64,000 nucleotides of DNA from Paenibacillus hemerocallicola (GTDB taxonomy: Bacteria; Bacillota; Bacilli; Paenibacillales; NBRC-103111): assembly GCF_006265175.1 (NCBI RefSeq), contig NZ_VDCQ01000016.1:1-64000 (forward strand). Direction: 5' to 3'. A model generated the notes under the pieces. That model saw nothing but the letters and a program-made list of their open reading frames with translations. It was not told where the DNA came from and made no database searches. Within the stretch, counting starts at the first letter, position 1. Every line of letters starts with the position of its first letter. Made by a program: the position numbers and the translations under genes. Below are positions 1 to 9,209 of this stretch, one piece after another.

Positions 1-229
1 TGACTCCCATGACTCCCATGACTCCCATGACTCCCATGACTTCCATGACTTCCATGACCTTCCATGACTTCCACGGCTCCCACGACTTCCACGGCTCCCA
101 TGGCTTCCACGACTTCCACGACTTCCATGGCTTCCACGACTTCCATGACTTCCATGACTTCCATGACCTTCCTTGACTTCCATGGCTTCCACGACTTCCA
201 CGACTTCCATGGCTTCCATGGCTTCCAAT
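1..229. repeat. 9-bp tandem repeat tract
   Basis: About 25 imperfect copies of a 9-bp unit (GACTTCCAT, with variants GACTCCCAT, GGCTTCCAT and GACTTCCAC) run from the window edge to about 229. Two units are 10 bp long (near 56 and 165), so no reading frame stays in register along the tract on either strand. A 90-codon plus-strand ORF lies over it, but it is low complexity, lacks a convincing ribosome site and runs into the terminator of the next gene. I treat the tract as a non-coding minisatellite; it could also be the decayed repetitive end of a gene lying to the left. Confidence 0.85.
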
Positions 230-320
230 TGCCACTCCCGACGAGTTTCCGCCGCTCGATCCCCCTGACGCCCGCCGAACCTACCGCTCTCCGCTGTTGT
301 TCCTGCGCAAATATTTATCC

Positions 321-376
321 GCGGCAATACAAATAAGGGGACAATACCCGCAAACTGCTTGCGAATGTTGTCCCCC
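321..376 (-). terminator. Terminator of the siderophore operon
   Basis: Nested inverted repeat GGGGACAA (337-344) with TTGTCCCC (368-375), with inner arms GCAA/TTGC. On the minus strand it is followed by a moderately T-rich stretch. It lies about 95 bases past the stop of the fused permease. Confidence 0.6.
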
Positions 377-471
377 CTGGATCGTTTGCGTTCACTTCCA
401 CGCTTCACGAACGTCGTCCAATTTCAGGGCCGATTGCCGCTATAGCCGCAGCCGCCGCTTCGTTATTGGCG

Positions 472-2535
472 TTATCGCCGCCCGAAGCTTTTGTACATAA
501 GGGCCAGCAAATAGGGCGTCCCGATCAAGGCGACGACCAGCCCGGCGGGAATTTCCTTCGGCGCGATCGCCACTCTCCCGATGACATCCGCGAGCAGTAG
601 CATCAAGCCGCCGAGCAGAGCGGCCAGCGCGACGGATTTCCGCTGGTTTTGACCGACCAGCATCCGGGCGGCGTGAGGCGCCAGCAAGCCTATAAATCCG
701 ACCGTGCCGATACAGGATACGGCGATAGCCGCCAGAGCCACACCGACGCCGGCCGAGATCATACGGGTGCGCTGCAGCTTGAGGCCGAGCCCGAGCGATA
801 CCGGATCGCCGAAGGCGAGCAGATCGATTTTGCGTCCGAGCTGCCAGGCGAAGGGGACAAGCACGACGACTGCTGAGGCCAGCCACCAAAATTGCTCCCA
901 TCCCCGCCCGTACGTGCTGCCGGCCAGCCAAGCCAATGCGGGTGCGGCTCCCATCCCCGACTTGATGACGAGAAAATGGATCGTGGCCGAGCCGATTGCG
1001 GTAACCGCGATACCGACGAGCGTCAGCACGGTCGGATGGAGCGCTTTGCGCCAAGAGAGCGCGTAGACGATGATGGCGGCGGCAACCGCTCCTACGAAGG
1101 CCATTACGGGAAGCAGCGAGCCCGGAGCGGACGGCCAGACGACGAGCAGCAGAAGGGCGCCGACGCCTGCCCCTGACGTAACGCCGATGACGGACGGATC
1201 GGCTAGCGGATTGCGCACAGCCCCTTGGAGCATGACGCCCGACACGGCTAGCCCGGCCCCGGCCAGCATGGCGACCGCGAGTCGCGGCATCCGCATCTCC
1301 AGGATGATGTTCCTGTACATGTCCTGTCCGCCGCCGCTCAAGACGGCCAATACTTCGCCGACCGGAATTTTCAAACCGCCGGCGGCAAGTCCGATTACGA
1401 CACCTGCTGCCAACAGCAAGCCAAGCAAGGCGAGCATGAGCCAATACGGTACCTTTTTCGGGGCGAAGCCGACGCTCATCGAGCTGGAGGCCTCCACGCT
1501 CCGCTGCTCCTTCGAACCCCGGACGGCAAGCCATATGAGCCAAGGCGCTCCGATAAAGGCGGTCACCGCTCCGGCGGGAAGCTCGCCGATCGTGCTGCGG
1601 AACAGCCGAGCGATCGTATCCGCACCCACAAGAACGATGGCGCCCCATAAGGCGCTAGCCGGAAGCAGCAGCCGGTGGCGGCGAAAGCCGATCAGCCTGA
1701 CGAGGTGAGGGGCGATCAGGCCGACGAAGCCGATCGGCCCGACGACGCTTACCGTGACGCCGGCGAGCAGAATAGCGGCGGCCAGAGCGGTCATTCGCGC
1801 CGCGTCGACCTTTTGCCCGAGCGATTTCGCGGTATCGTCGCCCAGCTCCAGCATATCGAGCGTGCGGATGAACAGCAGCACGACGGCGGTTCCGGCCGCA
1901 ATCCACGGCCAGGCATGAAGCACGCCTTTCCAGTCGTTTTGGACGAGCGAGCCGGAGCCCCACATGAACAAGCCGTTCGTTTCGTTCTCGAACAGCAGCT
2001 GCAGCGCGCTTGTGAAGGAGGAGAGCACCATCGTCACGATCATGCCGGACAACGCCATCCGAACCGGCGTCCCACGCGTTCCGCCAGCCATCAGGTACGC
2101 CATGGCGGCACCGCCGCATCCGCCGATCAGGGCGAGCAGAAGAGGGGCGGAGGAAATGAAGGACGGCATGAATACGGTTGCGGCGACGACAACGAAATAC
2201 GCCCCGGAATTGATGCCGAACGTGCCCGCCGAAGCAAGCGGATTGCGGGTAATCGTTTGCAGCAATACGCCGGATACCGCAAGCGCCGCCCCGGCCAGCA
2301 TGCCCATAACCGCACGCGGCAGGCGCATGCCGAGCACCAGATTATGCTGCAGACTGTCCTCGCGCGATAGGATCGCATCGATCACCGTTTTCACGGTAAT
2401 GCTCGCTTCCCCTTGTGTAAGCGAAGCAAAAAGGAGGGCAGCCAGCGCTAGCAGGCCGCCCCCGAATACGAGAATGCTTTTCCAGCCGGTTCGATTGCGG
2501 CCTTGCAAAGCAGCGGGATCAGATTGTATTTTCAT
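472..2535 (-). CDS. Fused siderophore ABC transporter permease (FhuB type)
   Basis: Integral-membrane channel of an iron-siderophore importer, 687 residues. Two FecCD-type permease domains are joined in one chain (about 1-335 and 350-687), so one protein replaces the usual heterodimer, as in E. coli FhuB. Each half carries the family's Arg-Pro-containing segment (RLPRAVMGMLAGAALAVSG in half one, RMPRLAVAMLAGAGLAVSG in half two) and a late PIGFVGLIAPH or GTVGFIGLLAPH segment that contacts the ATPase. Its ATG overlaps the stop of the binding-protein gene by 4 bp, which indicates translational coupling. The substrate is probably a ferric siderophore; which one cannot be told from sequence. Confidence 0.93.
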   Translation of the reverse strand: MKIQSDPAALQGRNRTGWKSILVFGGGLLALAALLFASLTQGEASITVKTVIDAILSREDSLQHNLVLGMRLPRAVMGMLAGAALAVSGVLLQTITRNPLASAGTFGINSGAYFVVVAATVFMPSFISSAPLLLALIGGCGGAAMAYLMAGGTRGTPVRMALSGMIVTMVLSSFTSALQLLFENETNGLFMWGSGSLVQNDWKGVLHAWPWIAAGTAVVLLFIRTLDMLELGDDTAKSLGQKVDAARMTALAAAILLAGVTVSVVGPIGFVGLIAPHLVRLIGFRRHRLLLPASALWGAIVLVGADTIARLFRSTIGELPAGAVTAFIGAPWLIWLAVRGSKEQRSVEASSSMSVGFAPKKVPYWLMLALLGLLLAAGVVIGLAAGGLKIPVGEVLAVLSGGGQDMYRNIILEMRMPRLAVAMLAGAGLAVSGVMLQGAVRNPLADPSVIGVTSGAGVGALLLLVVWPSAPGSLLPVMAFVGAVAAAIIVYALSWRKALHPTVLTLVGIAVTAIGSATIHFLVIKSGMGAAPALAWLAGSTYGRGWEQFWWLASAVVVLVPFAWQLGRKIDLLAFGDPVSLGLGLKLQRTRMISAGVGVALAAIAVSCIGTVGFIGLLAPHAARMLVGQNQRKSVALAALLGGLMLLLADVIGRVAIAPKEIPAGLVVALIGTPYLLALMYKSFGRR

Positions 2536-3560
2536 TTTGCGGTCAACAGGCTTACGGTTTTATCGACGATACTTTTGATCGAGAGCGGTCCGCCGAACAG
2601 CCACAAGTCGCCGCCCAAGGAATAAGTCCGATTTTCTTTGACGAAAGCGAGACCTTTCCATACGGCATTGTCCTTCAGCTGCTTCTCGAACACGTTGTCG
2701 TCGTTTTGAACGGAATACAGGAAATTCGCTTTTTGGACGGCGGGCAGCGACTCGACCGAAGCGGTAGCGAAGCCCTGCGATTCGAATTTTTCCGGTTTGT
2801 AGGCGTTTTTCAGACCGAGCTTGCCGTAAATTTGCGATACGGCCGAGTTTTCGGTGAACAGGCGGAGCACGGCGGCGTTCTGGTTGCTGAAAGCTTGCGT
2901 CAGGACGAATTCCGCGCCTTCCTTGCCTGCGGCCTTCAGCTTCGCTCTGGCGTCCTCGTACGTTTTGTCGAGATCCTTCAACACTTTGTCGGCTTCCGCG
3001 CTTTTGCCTACGATATCGGCCATCGTCTTCATGGCGTTGATCAAATGCGCGTACTGGTCCTTGGAATCTTCCTCCGAGTACGGATCGAAGACGATGGTCG
3101 GGGCGATCGCTTTCAGCTTGTCGTAGGACGTTTTCGCGCGGAGAGCGGTCGTTACGATCAGGTCCGGCTTCAGACTCGCGATAATTTCAAGATTCGGCTC
3201 CTGACGCGTACCTACGTCGACGACGCTGGCGGCCAGCTCCGGTTTCGCGCTGACCCATTTTTTGTACCCGGCCATATCGGCCATGCCGACCGGCTGAAGG
3301 CCCACGGCGAGCAAGTTTTCCGCATAGTTCCATTCGAGGATGACGATTTTGGAAGGCGTGCCCTTAATTTCGGTGGTCCCCATCGCGTGCTTGATCGTTT
3401 TCGTTGCGGGAGCGGTCGCGTTCGTACCGGAACCGCCCGCTGCTGGAGCGCCTTGTTTGCTGTCCGAAGCGGACGGAGACGGAGTAGCGGTAGAGCCGCA
3501 TCCGGCCAATATCATAATGAATGCCAACATCAAAGTGATCGGTCTGAAAAGCTTATACAT
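2532..3560 (-). CDS. Iron-siderophore-binding lipoprotein
   Basis: Extracellular solute receptor of the importer, 342 residues. The N-terminus is a lipoprotein signal with lipobox LAGC (Cys about 21), followed by a Ser/Pro/Ala-rich linker and a FecB/FhuD-type (periplasmic binding protein family 2) fold with the familiar PSKIVILEW and LKPDLIVTT stretches. It is the middle gene of ATPase, binding protein, permease and overlaps the permease start by 4 bp. The Fur boxes upstream of the ATPase should control it. The specific siderophore is not predictable. Confidence 0.92.
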   Translation of the reverse strand: MYKLFRPITLMLAFIMILAGCGSTATPSPSASDSKQGAPAAGGSGTNATAPATKTIKHAMGTTEIKGTPSKIVILEWNYAENLLAVGLQPVGMADMAGYKKWVSAKPELAASVVDVGTRQEPNLEIIASLKPDLIVTTALRAKTSYDKLKAIAPTIVFDPYSEEDSKDQYAHLINAMKTMADIVGKSAEADKVLKDLDKTYEDARAKLKAAGKEGAEFVLTQAFSNQNAAVLRLFTENSAVSQIYGKLGLKNAYKPEKFESQGFATASVESLPAVQKANFLYSVQNDDNVFEKQLKDNAVWKGLAFVKENRTYSLGGDLWLFGGPLSIKSIVDKTVSLLTAK

Positions 3561-3611
3561 GGGCTGGGTTCCCCTTTTTTCCTATAGGTTCTCGATTGGC
3601 GAAGCGACGGA

Positions 3612-4499
3612 TCAGAGCGCTCCTACTTTTTCTTTGACGGTTTCTCGTGCCGCATGCTGATTGTCCGCAGTCTTGTGATCGTAATGCACGACGTTGGAAG
3701 AAGCGGGGTCCTCATCGCCCGCCAAGCCGTAAGGCAAGCAAAGCGGCGTCCCTGTGCGCGGATCGGGTATGACATCGGCACGGATGCCGAATACTTCGCG
3801 CAGCATGTCGGGGTGGACGACTTCGTTCGGGCTGCCTTCATAGATGACCTCGCCATTTTTGATCGCCACGATATGATCCGCGTATTGGGTCGCGTGGTTC
3901 AAGTCGTGAACGACCATGACGATCGTCCGTCCTTCCTCCCGGTTGAGACGCTCGAGCAGCTTCAACACTTCGAGCTGGTGGGCCATATCGAGAAATGTCG
4001 TCGGCTCGTCGAGAAACAAAATATCCGTTCCTTGCGCGAGCGCCATCGCGATCCATGCCCGTTGACGCTGTCCGCCCGACATTTGCTCGATCGGACGATC
4101 CGAGAAGCCGGTCATGCCGGTTACCTGAAGCGCCCAGCCGACCATTTCCTTGTCTTCCTTGCTGAGCGATCCGAACCCCTTCTGGTGGGGAAAACGGCCG
4201 AATGAAACGAGTTCGCTTACCGTGAGTCCTTCGGGAGCCACCGGATTTTGCGGGAGGATGGCAAGCTGCTTCGCCACTTCCTTCGTCTGCATTTGATGAA
4301 TCGACTTCCCGTCCAGAAAAACGCCGCCTTTCTGCGGCTTCATAATCCGGGCCATCGTTTTCAAAATAGTCGATTTCCCCGATCCGTTCGCTCCTACGAG
4401 CGCGGTAACTTTGCCGCCCGGAATCGATAGGTCGAGCTGATTGACTATTACTTTTTCCCCGTACGCGATATGCAGCTTCTCGGCGAATAAACGAGCCAT
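3612..4499 (-). CDS. Siderophore ABC transporter ATPase (FhuC/FepC type)
   Basis: Cytoplasmic ATPase of the iron importer, about 295 residues. Walker A is GANGSGKST, the signature is [10 protein letters not shown] and Walker B is ILFLDEP, followed by the switch His in VVHDLNH. An ORF opens at 4526, but the ATG at 4499 (MARLFAEK) has AGGGAG about 10 bases upstream and matches the usual family N-terminus. The C-terminus runs about 40 residues past the usual PLCLPYG end with a hydrophilic tail. It is the first gene of the three-gene operon and lies directly downstream of two Fur boxes. Confidence 0.93.
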   Translation of the reverse strand: MARLFAEKLHIAYGEKVIVNQLDLSIPGGKVTALVGANGSGKSTILKTMARIMKPQKGGVFLDGKSIHQMQTKEVAKQLAILPQNPVAPEGLTVSELVSFGRFPHQKGFGSLSKEDKEMVGWALQVTGMTGFSDRPIEQMSGGQRQRAWIAMALAQGTDILFLDEPTTFLDMAHQLEVLKLLERLNREEGRTIVMVVHDLNHATQYADHIVAIKNGEVIYEGSPNEVVHPDMLREVFGIRADVIPDPRTGTPLCLPYGLAGDEDPASSNVVHYDHKTADNQHAARETVKEKVGAL

Positions 4500-4550
4500 T
4501 CCGCACACTCCCTTGTCTGTATTCAAGTCAGGCCGTCTTCGGCCGATTGT

Positions 4551-4595
4551 TGATAACGATTCTCAACATTTCACTACAAATGATAATGGTTATCA
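4551..4595 (-). promoter_or_regulatory. Two Fur boxes upstream of the siderophore importer
   Basis: The 7-1-7 palindrome TGATAATGGTTATCA at 4581-4595 differs from the Bacillus Fur consensus (TGATAATNATTATCA) at one base. A second, weaker copy TGATAACGATTCTCA lies at 4551-4565, exactly 30 bp away. Both are just upstream of the ATPase start, so iron-dependent repression of the whole operon is expected. Confidence 0.88.
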
Positions 4596-4655
4596 CTTTC
4601 AAAGTCAATACAAAAATCGCGTAAACGGAACACAATTTGCGCGTGCGCATATAGC

Positions 4656-4690
4656 AAAACCGCTCCCGGGAATATCCCGGCGAGCGGTTT
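4656..4690 (-). terminator. Terminator between sugar-binding gene and siderophore operon
   Basis: Inverted repeat AAACCGCTC/GAGCGGTTT with inner CCGGGA/TCCCGG arms, directly after the stop of the sugar-binding lipoprotein gene on the minus strand. The T-tail is short. It separates that gene from the Fur-regulated operon downstream. Confidence 0.65.
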
Positions 4691-4701
4691 GCGGCGATAG
4701 C

Positions 4702-6036
4702 TTATTTTGTCTTTTGCTTCAGCGCCTCGATCTCTTTGTTTGCCGCTTCGTTCGCTTCTCTTAGCGCGGTGTTGATATCTTTCTTATTGACGATAACTTC
4801 CGTGAACGCCGCCGCGAATTTCCCGGATGCGATCGTATCGTATGGCGTGTAATCGCCGATAGGCGCCCGTTTCTCGGGGAACATGGCGGCGATGTTTTTC
4901 CCTTTGAACTTCTCCATCGATGCGCCGTATTGCTTAATGATATCTTTGTTGTTCAGAACGGTCGCTCTGCCCGCCTTCGTATTCTCCAGCTGGTATTCTT
5001 CCGATACGAGATAGGCGATGACATCGAAGGCCAGCTCTTTGTTTTTGCTGAGTGAAGCGATGGATAAATATGCCGGGTAGCTTTGAGGTCCCACTCCGGG
5101 AGCCTGCTCGTAGCTCGGCACCTTCACGACGTCCCATTTCATGTCGTCTGGAGGCGTACCGCCGCTGTAATTCGTATACATGGCCGCAACGCGCTCTTTC
5201 TCGAACATGGCCCTCATAGCCGCCACCGTCGAATTTTGGGCGGTCCAGTCCACGCCCGTAATTTGGAAAAATTGCGCGATGCTTTGCATGAACTTGGTCC
5301 AGTCATCGTTATCGATTTGCGCCTTGCCGGTTTTGGCATCGATATATTTCAGTCCGAGCTGATTAGTATTCGCTTGGGAGCCGGCCGCCGTTACATAGCC
5401 GACGTACTGGATTCCGCCTTCGTTGCGGGTCAGTCTTTTGGCCAGATCGTATACTTCCGTCCAGGTGATATTGTCTTTCGGATAAGGGACACCGAATTTG
5501 TCGAATAGCTCCTTGTTATAGAATAGCCCGGCCGAGGCGGTCCAGACCGGCAAAGAATTAATCGCTCCGTTGCCCATTTTGCGTTGAAAGTCGATCGCCG
5601 TCTGCTCGAATTTGCCCAAATCGAGCCCGCGCGACTTGATATAAGGCGTCATATCGACTTGAATGCCAAAGTCCCGGAACGTGTTGGCGTAGGCGATCGA
5701 GTCGAAAACGACATCGACCGTAGTGCCCGCCGTTATCAAATCGGCCATCGTCGAGCCTTTGCCGTTCGGGATGTATTTCACCGTCACATCGGGAAACTTT
5801 TTGCGGATCGCGTTCCCGTACATGGAGTCGAACGTTTTCTCGTCGATCGCTCCGCCTGCCGTGTACATCGTAATTTCTCTCGGGCCCGTATTGGCGGATT
5901 TCGCCGGAGCGGGTGTGGAAGTTCCTGTGGTGTCGGGGGAATTAGCGGCTTGCTGAGCGGTTCCTCCTCCGCATGCGGCGAATATTGTCGCCATTGACGT
6001 CAGGACAATTGCAAGACTTACCCTTTTCTTGATCAC
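4702..6036 (-). CDS. Sugar ABC transporter substrate-binding lipoprotein
   Basis: Extracellular solute-binding protein family 1, 444 residues. It has a Lys-rich n-region, a hydrophobic core and lipobox FAAC (Cys about 22), then a Thr/Pro/Ala linker and a maltose-binding-protein-like fold (LPVWTASAGLFYNKELFDKFG is the typical hinge-side segment). No permease gene is adjacent on this strand. It could supply a receptor for the two permease pairs of the divergent cluster at 8068-20427, but that is inference. The likely ligand is an oligosaccharide. Confidence 0.88.
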   Translation of the reverse strand: MIKKRVSLAIVLTSMATIFAACGGGTAQQAANSPDTTGTSTPAPAKSANTGPREITMYTAGGAIDEKTFDSMYGNAIRKKFPDVTVKYIPNGKGSTMADLITAGTTVDVVFDSIAYANTFRDFGIQVDMTPYIKSRGLDLGKFEQTAIDFQRKMGNGAINSLPVWTASAGLFYNKELFDKFGVPYPKDNITWTEVYDLAKRLTRNEGGIQYVGYVTAAGSQANTNQLGLKYIDAKTGKAQIDNDDWTKFMQSIAQFFQITGVDWTAQNSTVAAMRAMFEKERVAAMYTNYSGGTPPDDMKWDVVKVPSYEQAPGVGPQSYPAYLSIASLSKNKELAFDVIAYLVSEEYQLENTKAGRATVLNNKDIIKQYGASMEKFKGKNIAAMFPEKRAPIGDYTPYDTIASGKFAAAFTEVIVNKKDINTALREANEAANKEIEALKQKTK

Positions 6037-6319
6037 GGATGTGCAGCCTCCTCTGGGTATGAAACGCTTACATTAAATACAAGTATAGTATAGGTTTCTA
6101 TGTATGAATTTTGTGTGAATTCAACCGGTTATATACCTGTTACTATTATAGTTCAAGTACTTTTCCGGGAGGTGCATGCATACTTTATTTATTGAATAGG
6201 CGAACCGGATAGTGCACTTTTGATGGACACAGCCTTCGGCAAGTTGATTTTGAGACGCATGTATGATCTGCATACGACACGGAGGTCTTTTGATGAGGCG
6301 TGTATACGTTGCGGTAAAT

Positions 6320-6515
6320 AGAGGAGCCGTATTCCGTTATTGTCCGGAATTCCGTTTCACTCCTGAATATAACGGAACAGGCTTCCGTTGTTTCAATATT
6401 ATCGGGGTGAAATTGATCGTGAACAGCGGGATAGAGGAACGAATTTCCGTTAATTATGCCGTCGACACGGATTCGGGTCCATAGCATACGCCAATTCCGC
6501 TATTTTATGAATTCG
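6320..6515 (+). repeat. Dispersed intergenic repeat, family 1 copy A
   Basis: A stretch of about 190 bp between two leftward genes, built of alternating TTCCGYTATT and AATARCGGAA-like decamers in both orientations. It aligns with 46978-47170 along its length (shared blocks include TTCCGYTATTGTCC at the start and TGCCGTCGACA in the middle). Small ORFs exist on both strands and their plus-strand peptides resemble each other (FRYCPEF and FRYCPDF). I attribute this to the shared DNA, not to a gene. The rest of 6037-6684 holds this repeat, a terminator and no recognised gene. Confidence 0.7.
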
Positions 6516-6587
6516 CGGTCTCGAAAGAGTCTGCAAAGGCGGACAGCCTTCACCGATTATGCGATACAGGCACTTCCTGGCATACAA

Positions 6588-6672
6588 AAAAGAACTCGAT
6601 CCCGTTACGTTATTGGGCCGGCATTCTCGCAAATCGGGTTCGCGGTGCCTGTCAACGGGATAGAGTTCTTTT
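6588..6672 (-). terminator. Long-stem terminator of the hydrolase gene
   Basis: Arms of 19 bp (6588-6606 and 6654-6672, one mismatch) around a loop of about 47 nt. On the minus strand the structure starts 12 bases past the hydrolase stop and ends in TTTTTTG. The loop is unusually large for an intrinsic terminator. Confidence 0.7.
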
Positions 6673-6684
6673 GTGTTCCTGATC

Positions 6685-7740
6685 CTAGCGCAATATCGAA
6701 GCTTGACGGGAAACCGATTCATTGCCGATTGTCAGCGTATATCCGCACTCCACTTCGCAAGAAAGCTCGAATTTGCCCGCATCCAGGTCATAGTCCAGGA
6801 AAGCTACTTTATCCGAACTGTCGAGTACGACGGAGAACGGCTTCGTGAACAAATAACCGCCGACCGTAAGACGGCCGCTTGAAGGGAGCGTAACCGGCGA
6901 GCGATGCCGTATCCGGTTCTCCTCGCTCTCCGACCTGACGACCGACATCATCTCGTCCGTCGCATTTCCCCAATGATCGCGCGTCCCGACGCCGGGCAGC
7001 TCGAGATAGCGGACGAGACCGCTTTTGCCGAGCTCCTCCGCTTTGGCGGCGAACAGGCGCGTGTGCTCCGCCGGAACGCGGATATCCGTCTCCCCGTGAG
7101 CCAAAAAGATCGGAGAAAGCAGGTTTCCGACAAGCGTCAAGCCGCTGCGCGAACGGTAGGCCATCGGATCGTCCGCGGGACTTGTGCCGATCCATACGTC
7201 CAACTCGTCGCGAAATTCGCCGATTTCATCGTTATTGTACCACAGCGCATAATCGGATATTCCGCACAAGGCCGTTGCCGCCGCGAAATAGTCCGGGAAT
7301 TTGCCGACGATCGCCATCGAATTGCCGCCGCCGCCGCTTCCCGCTTCGAAATAAACGATGTCAGAATCGATAATATGCTCCGCGTAATGCTTCCGTACAT
7401 ACTCGATCGCATCGATGACGTCATAGAGCTCCCAACCGTTGCAGTCGGGGGAACCGTCGGAATGGGCGCGTCCGCGCATATCGACTTCGACCCGCAAATA
7501 ATCGTTGCCTTGCTGGGGCTGATCCATGTGCACGAATTTGGGTATGCTCATATGCCAGCCGTGCGTGCCCGCGATAATGTAGGACGGCTTGGGAGGCTTA
7601 ATAATGCGGGCGGCCAGCATGATCCCCGGCGTCCGCGTCGATTCGTAATAAATAAAATCGCAATATGGCGAAAATTGGTTCTCCTTCGCTTTCGTCCGCT
7701 TCTCCAGCCTGATGCTGTCCTCATATTGTTCGTAAGGCAT
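6685..7740 (-). CDS. Alpha/beta hydrolase, prolyl-oligopeptidase/acetyl-xylan-esterase-like
   Basis: Putative cytoplasmic serine hydrolase, 351 residues. An ORF opens at 7806, but the start at 7740 (MPYEQYED) has GGGAGGG at a good distance. The nucleophile elbow reads EAGSGGGG, with Ala at the first small position of the GxSxG motif. The acid is probably the Asp of HGETDIRVP and the base the His of RDHWGN. A beta-rich C-terminal stretch (about 275-350) follows the hydrolase fold. No signal peptide is seen. The substrate is unknown; sugar-ester deacetylation would suit the sugar-uptake neighbourhood. Confidence 0.75.
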   Translation of the reverse strand: MPYEQYEDSIRLEKRTKAKENQFSPYCDFIYYESTRTPGIMLAARIIKPPKPSYIIAGTHGWHMSIPKFVHMDQPQQGNDYLRVEVDMRGRAHSDGSPDCNGWELYDVIDAIEYVRKHYAEHIIDSDIVYFEAGSGGGGNSMAIVGKFPDYFAAATALCGISDYALWYNNDEIGEFRDELDVWIGTSPADDPMAYRSRSGLTLVGNLLSPIFLAHGETDIRVPAEHTRLFAAKAEELGKSGLVRYLELPGVGTRDHWGNATDEMMSVVRSESEENRIRHRSPVTLPSSGRLTVGGYLFTKPFSVVLDSSDKVAFLDYDLDAGKFELSCEVECGYTLTIGNESVSRQASILR

Positions 7741-8067
7741 AAACATAACCCTCCCGGCGTAGTAATCTCTTAGCTTTATTCTACACGGATGCCCGGGTCC
7801 ACGCATTGGCAGACAGCAATCTTCACATGAAATTCATCGGCTCGAATGAGCATCCTCCGGGGGCCTGAATAGGGCTATTGCAGGTGATTATCCGGGAAAA
7901 AGCCGGAAATTCACAATAAATTAATCTTATTCGGCCCGGAAAGCGTTCTAACTCTCGAATTATGTCGTTTTCTTCACACCAATTTCACAGCTTGCTCTTT
8001 ATAATAAAGTGTATGTTGCCATGTAACCGTTTTCTGTCAGCAAATCAATCGAGGGGGTAATCGGCTC
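7741..8067 (+). promoter_or_regulatory. Divergent intergenic region with promoter of the carbohydrate cluster
   Basis: 327 bases without a gene between the leftward hydrolase and the rightward transport cluster. A TATAAT at 8000-8005 is a plausible -10 for the cluster. No good -35 lies 15-19 bases upstream, which would suit an activator-dependent promoter. GGAAAGCGTTCTAA near 7938 resembles a catabolite-repression (cre) site, but with two mismatches. Confidence 0.4.
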
Positions 8068-9189
8068 ATGTCCCGGATATTGTTCAATCACGTCTATAAG
8101 CAGTACGGCAAAGACAAGCTGAACGTCGTTAAAGACTTCAATCTGGAAATCGAAGACAAGGAGTTCGTCGTATTCGTCGGTCCTTCCGGCTGCGGCAAAT
8201 CGACAACGCTCCGCATGATCGCGGGTTTGGAGGACATCAGCAAAGGCGAGATTTACATCAACAACGTTCTCGTCAACGATCTGCCTCCGAAAGACCGCGA
8301 TATCGCGATGGTATTCCAAAACTATGCCTTGTATCCGAATATGTCCGTATATGAAAACATCGCGTTCGGCCTGCGGCTGCGCAAAATGCCCAAGCACGAA
8401 ATCGATATCGCCGTCAAGCGGGCGTCGCGCGTCCTGGAAATCGAACCGTACCTCGAACGCAAGCCGAAGCAGCTCTCCGGCGGTCAACGTCAGCGCGTAG
8501 CGCTCGGCCGCGCAATCGTGCGCAACCCTGAAGTGTTTCTCATGGACGAGCCGCTGTCGAACCTTGACGCCAAGCTGCGGGTGCAGATGCGCTCCGAGCT
8601 GATCCGGCTGCACAAGCAGCTCGAAGTAACGACGATATACGTAACCCATGATCAGACCGAAGCGATGACGATGGCGAACCGGATCGTGGTCATGAAGGAC
8701 GGCATCATCCAGCAGGTGGACACTCCAGAGGAAGTATACAACAATCCGACGAATACTTTCGTAGCAAGCTTTATCGGTTCGCCGCCGATGAATTTCATCG
8801 AAGGCAGGCTCGAAGAGCACGGAGGCAAGCTGGAATTCCACACGAACCGTTTCGCTCTCGAAATTCCCCAAGGCAAAGCGAAGGCGCTCATCGCCAAACG
8901 GTTGGTCAACAAGGTTGTAACGCTCGGTATCCGCCCGGAAAACATCAGCGTCGACCAAATCGTATTCGACGCTTTCCCGAACGCCGTCATGAACGGCATT
9001 CATAAATTCAACGAATTGATGGGAGCCGACCGGTTCCTGCATCTCGATGTCGGAGCGCCCAATTTGCTGGTCGTCCGTACAAGCCCGCGCAATTTCTACA
9101 ATGACGAGATGAAAATTTCGGTGGCCGTCGACATGCACAAAGCGCTGTTCTTCGACCGGGATAGCGGAGAACGTCTTATCGACCTTTAA
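8068..9189 (+). CDS. MsmX/UgpC-type carbohydrate ABC transporter ATPase
   Basis: Energises sugar importers, 373 residues. It has Walker A (GPSGCGKST), signature LSGGQRQRVALGRA, Walker B (VFLMDEPLSNLDAKLR), His switch VTHD and a C-terminal regulatory OB-fold region (IRPENI at about 295). Such ATPases often serve several permease pairs in Firmicutes, which fits the two pairs encoded downstream. RBS AGGGGG lies ahead of the ATG. It is the first gene of the cluster, 20 bp upstream of the large binding protein. Confidence 0.93.
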   Translation: MSRILFNHVYKQYGKDKLNVVKDFNLEIEDKEFVVFVGPSGCGKSTTLRMIAGLEDISKGEIYINNVLVNDLPPKDRDIAMVFQNYALYPNMSVYENIAFGLRLRKMPKHEIDIAVKRASRVLEIEPYLERKPKQLSGGQRQRVALGRAIVRNPEVFLMDEPLSNLDAKLRVQMRSELIRLHKQLEVTTIYVTHDQTEAMTMANRIVVMKDGIIQQVDTPEEVYNNPTNTFVASFIGSPPMNFIEGRLEEHGGKLEFHTNRFALEIPQGKAKALIAKRLVNKVVTLGIRPENISVDQIVFDAFPNAVMNGIHKFNELMGADRFLHLDVGAPNLLVVRTSPRNFYNDEMKISVAVDMHKALFFDRDSGERLIDL

Positions 9190-9209
9190 AGAAGAAAGGA
9201 GGATCCCCA

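Noticed and set aside
64-336. 90-codon plus-strand ORF over the 9-bp repeat
   Set aside because: Low-complexity translation of the repeat, broken register, no convincing ribosome site, and it ends inside the terminator of the opposite-strand operon.
440-1648. 402-codon minus-strand ORF inside the fused permease gene
   Set aside because: Out-of-frame shadow with an Arg-rich composition and no recognisable domains; the permease frame has clear family motifs.
6060-6076. cre-like sequence TGAAACGCTTACA upstream of the sugar-binding gene
   Set aside because: One base shorter than the catabolite-repression consensus, so the half-sites are out of phase.
6185-6487. Small ORFs on both strands between 6185 and 6722
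   Set aside because: They translate the dispersed repeat and the terminator hairpin; no good ribosome sites.
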